A DNA stretch of 64,000 nt from Martensiomyces pterosporus (taxonomy: Eukaryota; Kickxellomycota; Kickxellomycetes; Kickxellales; Kickxellaceae): the NCBI GenBank assembly GCA_025201845.1, contig MU603944.1, forward strand, positions 124,001 to 188,000, read 5' to 3'. The translations under genes were made by a program, and so were the position numbers. This document shows, in pieces, positions 52,853 to 64,000 of the stretch (positions within the stretch are counted from its first letter, which is position 1; each line of letters opens with the position of its first letter). The notes under the pieces are model-generated. The model saw nothing but the letters and a program-made list of their open reading frames with translations. It searched no databases and was not told the DNA's origin.

Positions 52853-53136
52853 GTCTATGTTTTTGTGACGTTTGAGCGTGCCACTTAGATATGGATGTCA
52901 AAAAGCGAAGGAAAGGCGAGGTGTATGGAAGGAGTGGTGCTCGACCTGCAACATCAGGAGGTGTGCCAGTGCGCGCAATATGCTCATTCGCACTTGCACA
53001 GTATTGCACGTTACTGCTTGCCAAATTGCGAGGGCTGAATTGCAGTAATATCTGAAACAATATATCTGCACGTGTAGGTGTATGTTTGCGTCGAAAATCA
53101 GCAGAGTTGGTCGGATCGCTGAATTTGGCTGGCGAT

Positions 53137-53207
53137 GGGGCTTTAGCTCAGGGGTAGAGCAATCGGCTGCAGTCCGATAGGTCCCCGGTTCAAATCCGGG
53201 AGGTCCC
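53137..53207 (+). tRNA. tRNA-Cys (anticodon GCA)
   Basis: A 71-nt cloverleaf without intron. The acceptor stem GGGGCTT/AGGTCCC contains two G-T pairs. The D arm is GCTC-AGGGGTA-GAGC. The anticodon arm is ATCGG-CTGCAGT-CCGAT with anticodon GCA. The T arm is CCCGG-TTCAAAT-CCGGG and includes the B box GGTTCAAATCC. A TTTT run at 53212-53215 is a pol III terminator. No CCA is encoded, as usual in eukaryotes. It lies between the SDR and NTR2-like genes. Confidence 0.95.
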
Positions 53208-53362
53208 TTCCTTTTGCCCTTTCATTTTGGCCTGCCCGCTCAAGTGGCCAACCCGTAACCACGCGGTGCTGCGCCTTTTGCAGCTGGCACACGAAAAAAG
53301 GGCTTGGCCAGCCTTTCGCTGTTTGCACAGCTCGTGTCGTTATTTGCGTTACTCATTTTGCC

Positions 53363-54367
53363 ATGTTTGGGTTTAAAAAGCCAAAGGGTCGTAGGAATAT
53401 ACGGAAGAAGCAGGAGGGCGCTGTGGAGGAAGCGGCGTCGCAGGATGAGCCAACAGGTATTGTGAAGCGGACATCAAAGCTGTCCTCGAAGGTGGATGCA
53501 GTTTCAACAGCTAGTTCTCCTGGTCTGAGTTTTGGCTCAGAGCAAGGCAGCGAGTTTATCAAGGTAAGGAAGAGCCGACCGAGTGCCAGGATCAAGGAGA
53601 TAATCTCTGAGCAAAGCACACGGGATGCCGAAGAGAGGAAATACACGGACGACGATATACAGGCTTTGAAGGACGAGTCAGCCAAGCCGACCAGCGACAC
53701 GTACCTTCCACCAGAGGCAGCGGCATCTCGATATCCATTCTCTAACGAAGGACTGCCCGATGCGCAGGAAATATACATGGCGAAAAAGCTGCGGCGGCAG
53801 CGTCAGGCGGCGCAGCGAATGGAAGATGCTGAGGATGGAGTCAATAGTGGCGCTATGCGCAATGAGGATGACTTTGTTTCACTGGCTGACGGGCTGGCCA
53901 GCTCCACAATTGGCAGCACCAAGCTCGATGACTTGCTCGACGATGGTGCTACTGAGGGCGAAGATGAAGGGGACGTCGTGATAATCGGCAAAAACGAGCG
54001 GGAAGAGTACAGCCGAAGCTCACGGATAGCGAAAGAGGAATCAATCATGCACGCACAAGAGGAGGGCGAGGCTAGCGACTGGGAGAACGAGCAGCTCCGT
54101 AATGCTGGAGTTGCATCTGCAAACCCGCATTTAGATAAAAGAGGTGTGCAGCGGCCTGTAGATAGCGGGGGATTCGAGTTTGACAGCTCTTATTTGGGAT
54201 TCCTCATTGCCCAGGAGAAGAACCAGTTGGCCCTCGAGAAGAATCGGTTAATGGCTGTCCAAAATGATATCGAACACACCAACGCGGCTCTTAAAGCGAT
54301 CCAGGAAGAAGCAGAGGTTGCACAGAAGCAGTGGGAGCACTTTACGGCAATAACAAAAGCCACATAG
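53363..54367 (+). CDS. NTR2 / PAXBP1-like spliceosome disassembly factor (N-terminal type)
   Basis: A 334-residue, highly charged single-exon protein. It opens MFGFKKPKGRRNIRKKQEGA, which recalls the RNIRRK-type start of NTR2/ILP1/PAXBP1 proteins. A SFGSEQGSEFIKVRKSRPS block and SRYPFSNEGLPDAQEIYMAK near residue 125 follow the NTR2 layout. Acidic runs follow, then GFEFDSSYLGFLIAQEKNQL and a C-terminal coiled coil. NTR2 works with Ntr1 and Prp43 to dismantle post-splicing complexes. The large GCFC domain of PAXBP1 is absent, so the NTR2 assignment is preferred. Homology is modest and based on short motifs. Confidence 0.6.
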   Translation: MFGFKKPKGRRNIRKKQEGAVEEAASQDEPTGIVKRTSKLSSKVDAVSTASSPGLSFGSEQGSEFIKVRKSRPSARIKEIISEQSTRDAEERKYTDDDIQALKDESAKPTSDTYLPPEAAASRYPFSNEGLPDAQEIYMAKKLRRQRQAAQRMEDAEDGVNSGAMRNEDDFVSLADGLASSTIGSTKLDDLLDDGATEGEDEGDVVIIGKNEREEYSRSSRIAKEESIMHAQEEGEASDWENEQLRNAGVASANPHLDKRGVQRPVDSGGFEFDSSYLGFLIAQEKNQLALEKNRLMAVQNDIEHTNAALKAIQEEAEVAQKQWEHFTAITKAT

Positions 54368-54628
54368 CTAGCTTTTTCTTACGTTGTGAGCAGTGTGATG
54401 TCAAAGTGTGTGCTTGCTTTCCGGTACATGAGCGATTCGGTGTATCTGCAGTGATATCATCCACAACCATGTGTTTTGATTCTGAGCGACACAATTGTAA
54501 CTGTCCATACCCCTGACCCCCGCAGGGGCGTAGACAAATCAGCTCTCTTTCTCTCTTTCTCAATTCCGCAGTCGCTGCATAGCTTGCTGTTTTATTCACT
54601 GGCTGTGTCATAAATTCCAATTTTGGTT

Positions 54629-57625
54629 ATGGACAACGCTGGGAATACACGCGCAAAAACTGACGATGGCTGTGAGGAATACCAGCTAGGACCTGGAGAC
54701 GCGAGGAATGCAAGTGGTGTACAGGCGCTGGAAAGAGAGGTTGTGCAGCTAGTGGGTTTCAACAAAGAGGACAAGTCGCAGATAGCCGTGCCTGGATTCG
54801 GCGATTTCAATTTGTATTTTCGCGAGAGAAAGCGCAAGCTAGCAGAGCAAGCCGAGTTGAGAGCAACCAGGGAGCAAAAATTCGACCCGATATTCGCTGG
54901 GGTCACATTCCATATTAACGGGTATACGCAGCCGTCGCACTATGAGCTGAAGCTCCTGCTTATCGATCGTGGCGGCAAGTTCCTACACTACTTGTCCAAG
55001 ACACAAGTAACACACATCATTGCCTCGAGTCTAACCATGGCGAAAGAGAAGGAACTTCGGAACTATAAGGTGGTCAGGCCCGAGTGGGTTGTTGACAGCG
55101 TCAGGGCCGGGAGGCAGCTCTCGTGGCACAGGTACAAACTTATCGGTCAGGGGAATACAGGGGTTCCAACAAATCCAGGCCAGGCCAGTCTGGATCTTGA
55201 AGCGTGGGGTGCCATGTCTCTGCTATCCTCTACACAGAATTGTACGGCGAGTTCGCCAGCGGTTGGCGCTGCAGAGCCGAGCGATGCTCAGCAGCAGCAG
55301 CAGCAGCAGCAGCCACAACCGCAGCCACAGGTACCACCAAAGACCACTGTTGTGGTCGATAGATTTGGAGAAGGGCTCAATAGAAGCTGGGTCCGGAAGA
55401 ACATCGCGTCAGATAAGGACTTTATTCAGCGGTACTACGCCAATTCGCGTCTCCATCATCTGTCTGTGTGGAAAGCCGACATGAAGGACTATGTTGCCCA
55501 GCTGCGCCAAAAGTACAAGCAGCCTACTGCAAAGGAAAAGGGGTCGCCCGAGAGCCGTATTATTATGCATGTTGACTTTGACTGCTTCTTCGTATCTGCA
55601 AGTCTCTTGTTGCATCCTCACCTGAAGGACAAGCCTGTGGCTGTGTGCCATTCACAACAGCAGCAGCCGCAGGAAGAGCAGCCGGACTCTGCGAATTCGG
55701 GGTCTACTGGTATGTCAGGGCGATCGGGAGGATCAAGCCAAATAGCGTCATGCAATTACATCGCCAGGTCTTTTGGCATCCGGAACGGCATGTTCATGGG
55801 TCCTGCACGTCGACTGTGTCCATCTCTGACGACTGTACCTTACCACTTTGACGAATACAAGCGGATATCGCAGATATTCTACGAAGAGGTAACGAAGGTT
55901 GCGGATGAAACACAGGCTGTTAGCATCGACGAGGCTTTGCTGGATGTCACTGAAGTAGTCAACAGGGAATACCAGGGGAATCCTGAGCTGCTTGCCCAGC
56001 ATATCCGCCAGCTGGTTCAGGAGAAGACGCGGTGCACTGTGAGTATCGGAATCGGTCCCAGTATCCTCCTTGCGAGGGTAGCCACGACAAGGGCCAAGCC
56101 AGATGGCGTATATTCACTGGATACCAACCGGTTCATGAATATGGATATGAAAGTTAATGACCTTCCAGGCGCCGGCCACACAATCGAGGATAAACTTGCT
56201 GCCCACGGAATCAGGGCTGTGGCTGACGTCAGGTCAGCTTCTCTGCAGCAGCTTCAAACAATCTGTGGCGAAAAGATGGGGACCAGGCTCTATAATTTCA
56301 GCAGAGGTATCGATGACCGCGTGCTCGAGTCAGATAAACCACGCCAGGCATTCGGTGCCGACATCGGGTGGGGGATTCGATTTTCTAACCAAGACGAAGC
56401 TGACGGCTTTGTAAGGAGGCTGACTGAAGAGGTCTGCAAATCGATGTCTTCGGCAAAACGAACGGGCAGGTCGGTGACATTAAAGATCAAGAAGCGCCAG
56501 GAAGGGCAGGGCAGGCCAGAAAAATTCCTTGGCCATGGAATATGCGACAGCCTGTCCAGGTCCACGACGCTGCCGCAGCCAACAGACGACCCAGCCAGAA
56601 TTGCATCCGCATGTATTGACCTGTTACGGCAGATGTCTATCAATCCGTTGGACATCCGGTCGGTTGGAATACAAGTGCAGAGGCTCAGTGCTGTCGAGGC
56701 TGGCGCAGATATCGGGAGCTTGCTTGCCAGGCCAAAGGCGCCAAAAGGTGTGACCAGTTCAGAGAGCAGCCGGAGATTGGAAGCCGACCTGCCCTCGGCA
56801 TCGCAGCTGGACATCACCGTCATCAGTGAGCTACCGCTCTCTATTCAGCAGGAGCTCCAAGCTGCATACCAGCAACTGGATCCCAATATTGACATTGGCA
56901 TTAGCAAGCCAGCTGGCCCCGCATCTGCCAGAAGGAGGCCGGATAGAAAACCAAGCCATGGCTCTGGGTACAGTGGCAGAGGACAGCCTCGCAAGCTAGC
57001 GTTTTCTGCTTCTGGTGTGGCCAGCAACCCAAAGCCAAAGCACCGAAGCCAGAGCCTGGTGCAGGCATTCCGAAAAGCTGAATCGCTCGATTCAGTCATG
57101 CCCTCACAGATGGACGGCGGGGTGTGGGAGAGCCTGCCCATGGGGATTCGTCGAGAAGTTGCACGAGAGTACCTGAGAAGCAAGCCGCAGGTGCCTCGGG
57201 AAAAGCCTAGCTTGCCAGATAACCAGGTAGAAGCAGCTGAGATATCGACTAGTGGTGACGCCAAACAAGAAGATGGTGGCGGCAGTTGTGCAAAGGATGA
57301 GGACGAGGACAAGAAGGGCAAGAGCCAGACACCACCAGCGCCAATGCTGTTCGGCAAGAGCGATATGGCAGGCGTAAAGCGCCTGATTAAGGACTGGGTT
57401 GCTTCAAGCGAAACAGGGCCATACGAGGAGGATATAGCTGAGTTGGCCAGCTACACAGAATCGCTGGTTAGGTCCCATGATCTTGCACGAGCAGAAGGCA
57501 CGCTGGCATATCTAAAGTTCTGTGTTCAAAGTCGGAGCAGTGCATGGAAGGATGCACTAGCAGCTGTTCTAAGTCGCACAAATACCGTGTGTCTAGAGAT
57601 GTACAATGCACGCATTGTCGTTTAA
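54629..57625 (+). CDS. REV1: DNA repair protein REV1 (Y-family deoxycytidyl transferase)
   Basis: A 998-residue single-exon polymerase. A BRCT domain spans about residues 88-172 (FAGVTFHINGYTQPSHYELK, VVRPEWVVDSVRAG). A polyglutamine tract lies near 220. The Y-family core starts at about 310 with MHVDFDCFFVSASLLLHP (metal Asp residues), then QIASCNYIARSFGIRNGMFM, and VSIDEALLDVT near 430, and RVATTRAKPDGVY. Two ubiquitin-binding (UBM) helices follow: LDITVISELPLSIQQEL near 725 and GVWESLPMGIRREVAREYL near 826. The C-terminal domain (GVKRLIKDWV onward) should bind pol zeta and other translesion factors. All key residues look intact. A Gln/Ser/Gly-rich insert interrupts the core before the QIASCNY block. 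The ATG at 54629 follows a non-ATG frame start. Confidence 0.95.
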   Translation: MDNAGNTRAKTDDGCEEYQLGPGDARNASGVQALEREVVQLVGFNKEDKSQIAVPGFGDFNLYFRERKRKLAEQAELRATREQKFDPIFAGVTFHINGYTQPSHYELKLLLIDRGGKFLHYLSKTQVTHIIASSLTMAKEKELRNYKVVRPEWVVDSVRAGRQLSWHRYKLIGQGNTGVPTNPGQASLDLEAWGAMSLLSSTQNCTASSPAVGAAEPSDAQQQQQQQQPQPQPQVPPKTTVVVDRFGEGLNRSWVRKNIASDKDFIQRYYANSRLHHLSVWKADMKDYVAQLRQKYKQPTAKEKGSPESRIIMHVDFDCFFVSASLLLHPHLKDKPVAVCHSQQQQPQEEQPDSANSGSTGMSGRSGGSSQIASCNYIARSFGIRNGMFMGPARRLCPSLTTVPYHFDEYKRISQIFYEEVTKVADETQAVSIDEALLDVTEVVNREYQGNPELLAQHIRQLVQEKTRCTVSIGIGPSILLARVATTRAKPDGVYSLDTNRFMNMDMKVNDLPGAGHTIEDKLAAHGIRAVADVRSASLQQLQTICGEKMGTRLYNFSRGIDDRVLESDKPRQAFGADIGWGIRFSNQDEADGFVRRLTEEVCKSMSSAKRTGRSVTLKIKKRQEGQGRPEKFLGHGICDSLSRSTTLPQPTDDPARIASACIDLLRQMSINPLDIRSVGIQVQRLSAVEAGADIGSLLARPKAPKGVTSSESSRRLEADLPSASQLDITVISELPLSIQQELQAAYQQLDPNIDIGISKPAGPASARRRPDRKPSHGSGYSGRGQPRKLAFSASGVASNPKPKHRSQSLVQAFRKAESLDSVMPSQMDGGVWESLPMGIRREVAREYLRSKPQVPREKPSLPDNQVEAAEISTSGDAKQEDGGGSCAKDEDEDKKGKSQTPPAPMLFGKSDMAGVKRLIKDWVASSETGPYEEDIAELASYTESLVRSHDLARAEGTLAYLKFCVQSRSSAWKDALAAVLSRTNTVCLEMYNARIVV

Positions 57626-57707
57626 TACTCCAAGCAAGTCTCAGCATTTTTCTTAGCCGCAACGCATCGAAAATATACTTGGCATAAAGACGAAAGATTA
57701 GTAGCGC

Positions 57708-59062
57708 TTACAGCTTGGTAGCAAGGGTCTCCTGAACAGCCTTGATGACCGCATCGAAAATACTGGCATTTGCGGCAACGACGCCCTTGTTTGCGCTGAG
57801 CGTACGGCCGATCGAGAAATCAAGGGGCTTTCCGTGGATGTCGGAAACCATACCTCCTGCTTCACGGATGACAATGTTGCCAGCGCCATGGTCCCAGATC
57901 TTTTCAACATAGGTGGCAGAGGTTGGCAGGCGAAGGTAGATGTCTGCATCTCCGCGCGCAACTGCAGCATACTTGCACTGGCTGTCCATGCGGACGGATG
58001 GCTTGGTGATACCAAGGAGCCTGGCAATGTTGGCATTGTCGCTGTGGTTTGAGTGGCCAGACTCAACAGACTCACAGAAGCTGGATTCGCTGGTGTTGGT
58101 GATGCCAGAGACATGAATTGGCGTTTCATCAGCTTCGCTTGCGGCAGACAGCTTGCGCTGGAATGCACCCTGGCCCTCGGCAGCGACCATCAGAATGCCG
58201 CGCTCGCCGTCGGGCTTGTTCATGTCCCAGGGGAGGTTGGGGCAGCCAAGGACTCCCAGGCGAACCTTGCCGTCGATGATCAGCGCCAAGCAGACAGCGA
58301 ACTGTTCGCCACGCAGGAACCCCTTTGTACCATCGATAGGGTCAAGAGTCCAGTGACGGCCCTTGGGGCCACCAGCATACTGGCCACGGTCAATTGCGCG
58401 AAGAACCTAAAACGGCAATAAAAGGGCTCAAAGAGCACACACATGTGGTGTCGATTACGCTGCCTGGTCAAGCTAGAGCTTTCTATCATGGTTGTGATAG
58501 CCCAAATATTGCTGTTTCTTACCTCATCGGTGGCCAGTGGGTGCTCTGTGGCCGTGTTTGTCAACTCGACAACCTTCTCGCGCAGGATGCGGCCCTCCTC
58601 GCCCTGAAGATCCTTTGAGTCCTCCTCTCCAACAATCGGGTCACCGGGGAAGTGCTTCTCGAGGATCGAGTTTACTACGGCCTGGGCACTGAAATCAGCA
58701 ACAGTGACGGGTGACTTGTCCTTCTTCACCATTGTCTCGTCTGTAACAAGGTGCTTGAACACAGCTTGGCAGACACGGGAGGCGCGCTCGACGGCCTCAA
58801 TGGCGACAGATCGTTCTTTTGCGAGATAGGCTACGCGTGTGCAAGATGCGCGAACAAGTGGTGGGGTGCGGTGAGGGTCAGTCCTTCTAAATGCACTACA
58901 GCAGTAGCCGCTGTGAATACGGCGGAGCTGGCTATGGTTAGGGAGCAGAAGCTGCCTGTTAGCCAAAGTGGGCCCCAAAGGTGCTGCCATTAGCAGCGCA
59001 CCAGCCCTTGCGACAGTTTGTGCGTATCTATGCAAGCAAGGTGCATGCAAATTACCTGACAT
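57708..59062 (-). CDS. MET22: 3'(2'),5'-bisphosphate nucleotidase (HAL2/MET22/BPNT1)
   Basis: A 337-residue protein from three exons: 59062-59056 (7 nt, ATGTCAG), 58830-58523 and 58406-57708. The joined start MSAYLAKERSVAIEAVERAS fits the HAL2 family; without the micro-exon the frame runs into 125 unrelated upstream residues. Motifs: KSPVTVADFSAQA, DPIVGEEDSKDL, HWTLDPIDGTKGFLRGEQFA (metal-binding DPIDGT) and KIWDHGAGNIVIREAGG (second signature) are all intact. The enzyme removes the 3' phosphate of PAP/PAPS, protecting sulfate assimilation and RNA exonucleases, and is the lithium- and sodium-sensitive target in yeast. An alternative start (ATG at 58990) would give a basic, mitochondria-like N-terminus without the first intron; I prefer the spliced form. 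Confidence 0.88.
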
Positions 59063-60499
<1,437 letters not shown>

Positions 60500-61040
60500 T
60501 CGTTGGCTTCTTTCTTTGCTTGCGCGAAACATTTTTGCTTTGTTCGAGTGTTTTTGCGTCACCAATGGCAAGCAGCAGTCCAAATACAACCTTGTGCGCA
60601 TTGGGAGTTTATTGCAAAGGGATCCATGTCGTTGGTGCACCTGGCGCCTGGGCTCCATCTTGGCTCCACCGACATGGGAAGCGGGCCAGAGCAGCCCAAG
60701 GCTGCCCTGCTGTTTCTTGGGTGTATGTGATGTTGCCGTGAGGGGCATGTGGATCAAGGATCAAATGAGACAGATCAGCAGCTGCAGCCAATGAGGTGCA
60801 GCCAAGTTGGCTGAGCAGTGGAGCAGGGTAGGGGCTCTGGCATGGAGGACACCCAAGGGGGTTTGCAGGCTACCAGAGCCAACAAACACCAGCAGGCAGC
60901 CAAGCCCAGGCAGCAGTGCCATCTTTGTTGACGTTGAACATTGCACATTTCTGCTCTTCTTTCCTTCATCCACCTTTGTGTTGCCATTTGCCTTCTTAAA
61001 GTTTGCATTTATTCGTCGAGTGGACGAAGGAAAATAAGAA
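60500..61040. other. Intergenic between ubiquitin-L40 and delta-COP
   Basis: About 540 bp with no family-like coding frame. It contains the L40 3' region and the delta-COP promoter and leader. Confidence 0.5.
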
Positions 61041-63021
61041 ATGGTAAAAATGCGCTCTATAGCAGCAAAAAGCAGTGCATGCGTGTGCATTGCGTTGTCG
61101 CTGGGCTCACAGGATTGTCTTGTTTGCAAGACTGAGCGAGTGGATTGGAGCGTATGGCCAAGATTCAGGGCATTGCTGGGCGAGATGTGCCAGCGCTGAC
61201 GGCAAATTACTAAACCGCAGCATTCCATTGTACTGTGATCCGCCTTTGTGTGTAGGTTGTTCTTGCTTCGTCTATCTGCACAAAGACAGGGAAAGGTACG
61301 CGTTGCCTCGCATTATCCAGCACACAGGCTGCACGCATTTGTAGTTGCAGCTGGCCAGCATTGCTAATTCGAACGCCGCAAAGGCTCATCTGGACAGCGT
61401 AAGTGTAAATTCGCTGCAAGCTAATCCCGGGCAAGCCACTCGCTGCACCCTGACCTTTCTGCTGACTGAAATTGATGTAGCCCTGGTCTCACGGCAGTTT
61501 GTTGAGATGCCCCGCACGCGCATCGAGGGCCTGCTTGCGTCGTTCCCCAAGCTGATGGTTCCTGGCCAGCAGCACACAACGGTCGAAACAGAGACGATCC
61601 GCTATGTATACCAGCCAGTTGGGGAGGACATGTATGCAGTCCTGATCACCAGCCGCCAAAACAACATTGTCCAGGATATGGACACGCTCCACCTGATCGC
61701 ACGCGCAGTGTCGGACATTTGCGATATTGGAGACCAGCAAGATGTCATTATGCACGGATTCGATATCCTCTCGGCGTTCGATGAGGTCATTTCGCTTGGC
61801 TACAGAGACAACATTGACCTCGCCAAACTGCGCACAATCATGGAGATGGAGAGCCACGAGGAGAAGATCCAGGAAATCATCGAGCGGAACAAGGAGCGCG
61901 AGGCGAAGCAGGAGCTCAAGAGAAAGGCCAAGCTGTTTGAGCAGCAGCGTAGGGAGGCTGCTAAGCGCGGTCTTGCTGACCCTGGGCTCGGTGGAATCGG
62001 CTCTGGGGGATCTGGGTCCATGCTTGGTGGGGGTCGTATGGGTGGCAGCGGTGGCAGCTATGAGCCACTGCTTTCGCGCGAGCCCGAGCCTGTTCGCTCA
62101 TTTAGTCCTGCAGCACCGTCAGCACCATCCTTCACATCAACTGCGCGTGGCATGAAGCTTGGACGCAAGCCCAAGGGTGCTGATATTCTCGGTGCTATGA
62201 AGAACGAGGTAGATGCCATCCAGGAGCTTACGGAGAACCTGTCGATTGCCGACGAGACGCCTGCTGCTCCTGTCGCTGCCATGCCTCCCGTTGATATGAA
62301 GGGTGTTCATGTCCAGATTGAAGAGCACATCACGGCCATCGTCAACCGCGATGGAGGTCTTGAGCAGATGGAGGTCAAGGGCGACTTGTCGCTGATAGTC
62401 TCCGATGAGGCATACTCCAACGTGCAGGTTGGCGTTGCGACGAACGGCTCGCAGAACGCTCAGATCAAGACACACCCCAAGATCGACAAGAAGAAGTTCC
62501 AGAGCAGCTCCGCAATTGCCCTCAGGGACCCGTCAGGGTCGTTCCCTCTGTCACAGCCCATCGGTGTTCTCAAGTGGCGCATCGTCTCTGGCGAAGAGGG
62601 CGATGTCCCGTTCACCATCAACTGCTGGCCCTCGCCTACTGGCAGCGGGACTGTCGATGTTAATATCGAATACGAGCTTACCAACCCCAAGCTTGAGCTC
62701 GAAGATGTTGTGGTTTCGATCCCGATCCCCCCCGGTACCCAGCCGACAGTTGGCGACGTCGACGGCGTCTACGAAGTCAACCGGTCGCGCGGAACGCTTG
62801 ACTGGCAGATTCCGACCATCGATGCTAGCAACAAGGATGGAAGCCTCGACTTTAGCGTTCCTGGTGACGATGCTGGCGCCTTCTTCCCTGTTGTTGTCTC
62901 GTTTGTCTGCAGCAAGTCGTACTTTGATGTCGATATCACTAGCGTCACTACGCCCGACAGCAAGGACGTTGACTACTCGCAGGTTGTTTCGCTGATTCCC
63001 GACCAGTACGCTGTCATCTAA
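61041..63021 (+). CDS. RET2: Coatomer subunit delta (delta-COP)
   Basis: A 527-residue protein from exons 61041-61043 (ATG only), 61256-61295 and 61481-63021. The small exon reads VVLASSICTKTGK and joins in phase to ALVSRQFVEMPRTRIEGLLA, reproducing the conserved delta-COP N-terminus (M-VVLA-S-I ... RIEGLLASFPKL). After the longin domain comes a charged coiled region (about 165-210) and a Gly-rich linker. A C-terminal mu-homology domain begins near 285 (VQIEEHITAIVNRDGGLEQM) and ends at residue 527. It is an essential subunit of the COPI coat for Golgi-to-ER transport. The first donor (ATG|GTAAAA) is not ideal, but no other upstream ATG completes the conserved N-terminus. Confidence 0.92.
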
Positions 63022-63182
63022 AAGTGGGCCCTGCTCTCCTTATTTGCAGCAGTCATGGGCGCATTCACAACAGCCATTACAGCCTTCCTCCCCTTTCACC
63101 ACCTTCGCCTTCGCTATTTTCATTCTCTAGCCCAAATATACCAACGTCTATTATCTTTTGTTCCATGAAAAAAAACTGCAGA

Positions 63183-64000
63183 CTAGGTAGGCCGAATCTT
63201 GTTGAGTGGTCCAAACATACTAGTCTTGTACCTAAACAGCCGACGGCCAAGGAGCTTTGTTCCTGTCAACGAGCGCTGAAGAGCCTGAATCGATGGTGCC
63301 GCATCGCTTAGGTGCTCGGCAAGGAAGTTGGCTGCTTGGGTTATCACCGAATCATAGAACAGCTCCATGTCTTCGGACCTGAGGCCCAAGCTGACAAAGG
63401 AATCCACAACTTTCTCGACTACAATACCAAGGACGTTGCGCAAAGTCGATGAAGCATTGATGTCTGCAACAATGCTGAACGATGTACGCAGAATGGCTCG
63501 CAGCTGAGTTGTGCCTCGACCGGCGCGGTTATCAAGGATGTTCAGCAGAGCCTGCGACGGCGCTGTGGTATCTGTGGATGCCGAGCCGTTGGGCGTCCTT
63601 GGCGACAGAGCGTGGATGTGCTGCCTGACTGCAGCACAGAGCTGGTCAGAATGAGCCTTGTTGTCCACCAGCAGCCCCTTCAGCTGCTGCGCCTGGTGCG
63701 TCAGGGGCTCATCGATGTCATCCAGCGTCATTGTGCTCGATGCTGTGGTCCAGTACCTGATTAGCGTCGACGCGCAAAAGTCAAAGTCCGAGTACTTGAA
63801 GTGCGCCAGACACCGCTTGGTTGTGTCGATGCGGTTGATGTTTAGGAACAACATGTGTGCGTAGTGCATAGCTAGCGGCTCCGGAAGCGCAAACTTGTCC
63901 ATGATCTCGTTGACAAGCGGCACGCCCTCTTCGTCCTCGGACTGCTTAGCAATGCGCTTGATGTTCTCGAACTGCCTCTTGCAGCTGGCTATCGGGATCC
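63183..64000 (-). CDS. C-terminal part of an unrecognised helical protein, 5' end outside window
   Basis: The frame is open from the right edge to the TAG at 63183-63185, giving about 270 C-terminal residues. I do not recognise the family. The sequence is alpha-helical throughout, with stretches such as FALPEPLAMHYAHMLFLNIN, FCASTLIRYWTTASSTMTLD and LRNVLGIVVEKVVDSFVSLG, and ends FRYKTSMFGPLNKIRPT. No membrane span, zinc motif or nucleotide loop is visible. The style recalls C-terminal helical bundles of tethering complexes (COG/exocyst type), but this is only an impression. It is tail-to-tail with delta-COP, with about 160 bp between stops. Confidence 0.7.
   Translation of the reverse strand, partial: IPIASCKRQFENIKRIAKQSEDEEGVPLVNEIMDKFALPEPLAMHYAHMLFLNINRIDTTKRCLAHFKYSDFDFCASTLIRYWTTASSTMTLDDIDEPLTHQAQQLKGLLVDNKAHSDQLCAAVRQHIHALSPRTPNGSASTDTTAPSQALLNILDNRAGRGTTQLRAILRTSFSIVADINASSTLRNVLGIVVEKVVDSFVSLGLRSEDMELFYDSVITQAANFLAEHLSDAAPSIQALQRSLTGTKLLGRRLFRYKTSMFGPLNKIRPT

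Noticed and set aside
58831..59055. Unspliced N-terminus of the HAL2-like protein (ATG at 58990) as a mitochondrial presequence
   Set aside because: The GTAATT donor and AG acceptor give a start (MSAYLAKERS) that fits the family; the unspliced form adds unrelated residues.

Overview
This is a nuclear genome segment from a fungus. The genes are eukaryotic, and at least 17 GT-AG introns of about 77-580 nt can be placed by joining protein-family frames. One nuclear tRNA-Cys is present. Fungal-type families include a DUF1748 small protein, a wall-type CBM19/GPI protein, an ASTRA Asa1 homologue and an NTR2-like splicing factor. Animal-like families occur alongside them (CaMKK, a three-LIM CRP-type protein, RNF121, a STIMATE/YPL162C protein, a Ragulator-like subunit). 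High GC, CAG/CAA-rich coding repeats and fairly long introns fit an early-diverging filamentous fungus better than a yeast; a Kickxellomycotina-like lineage is my guess from general character and has not been shown.

Layout. 1-5126 (-): NUP192/205 nucleoporin, 3' end outside the window. 5.8-9.3 kb (+): ASA1, DUF1748 protein, CaMKK. 9.4-10.5 (-): U5 snRNP 40K WD protein. 10.8-11.2 (+): SDHAF3. 11.4-12.0 (-): DJ-1/PfpI protein. 12.5-14.4 (+): SRP receptor alpha. 14.6-20.0 (-): STIMATE-like protein, FHA-kinase (Chk2/Cds1), PEX2. 20.8-34.0 (+): GPI/CBM19 surface protein, 2417-aa Fab1/PIKfyve, and an unknown 1117-aa Q- and Y-rich protein. 34.2-35.4 (-): ORC6. 35.6-40.0 (+): LAMTOR4-like, RNF121-like, LIM protein. 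41.5-42.1 (-): SPC3. 42.3-42.8 (+): MIM1-like candidate. 42.9-45.9 (-): TFIIA-gamma and mitochondrial citrate synthase. About 3.2 kb without a recognisable gene. 49.1-51.7 (+): cyclic nucleotide phosphodiesterase. 51.9-52.9 (-): SDR. 53.1: tRNA-Cys. 53.4-57.6 (+): NTR2-like and REV1. 57.7-59.1 (-): HAL2/BPNT1. 60.1-63.0 (+): ubiquitin-L40 and delta-COP. 63.2-64.0 (-): 3' part of an unrecognised gene.

The genes do not form a cluster or pathway. They are mostly single-copy housekeeping genes of different processes (nuclear pore, splicing, replication and damage response, secretion, mitochondria, peroxisome, endolysosome signalling). Many are packed head-to-head with 230-710 bp shared upstream regions. 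I found no transposon, CRISPR array, secondary-metabolite cluster, virus or toxin gene, and nothing that I can defend as a new multi-gene system.

The most interesting items are single-gene or architectural. Three genes place an intron at or within a few bases of the start codon. Fab1 has no FYVE domain. A possible MIM1 homologue is divergent from SPC3. The phosphodiesterase catalytic domain carries a large insert. One large low-complexity protein is of unknown function. Two intervals of 1.5 and 3.2 kb hold no recognisable gene.
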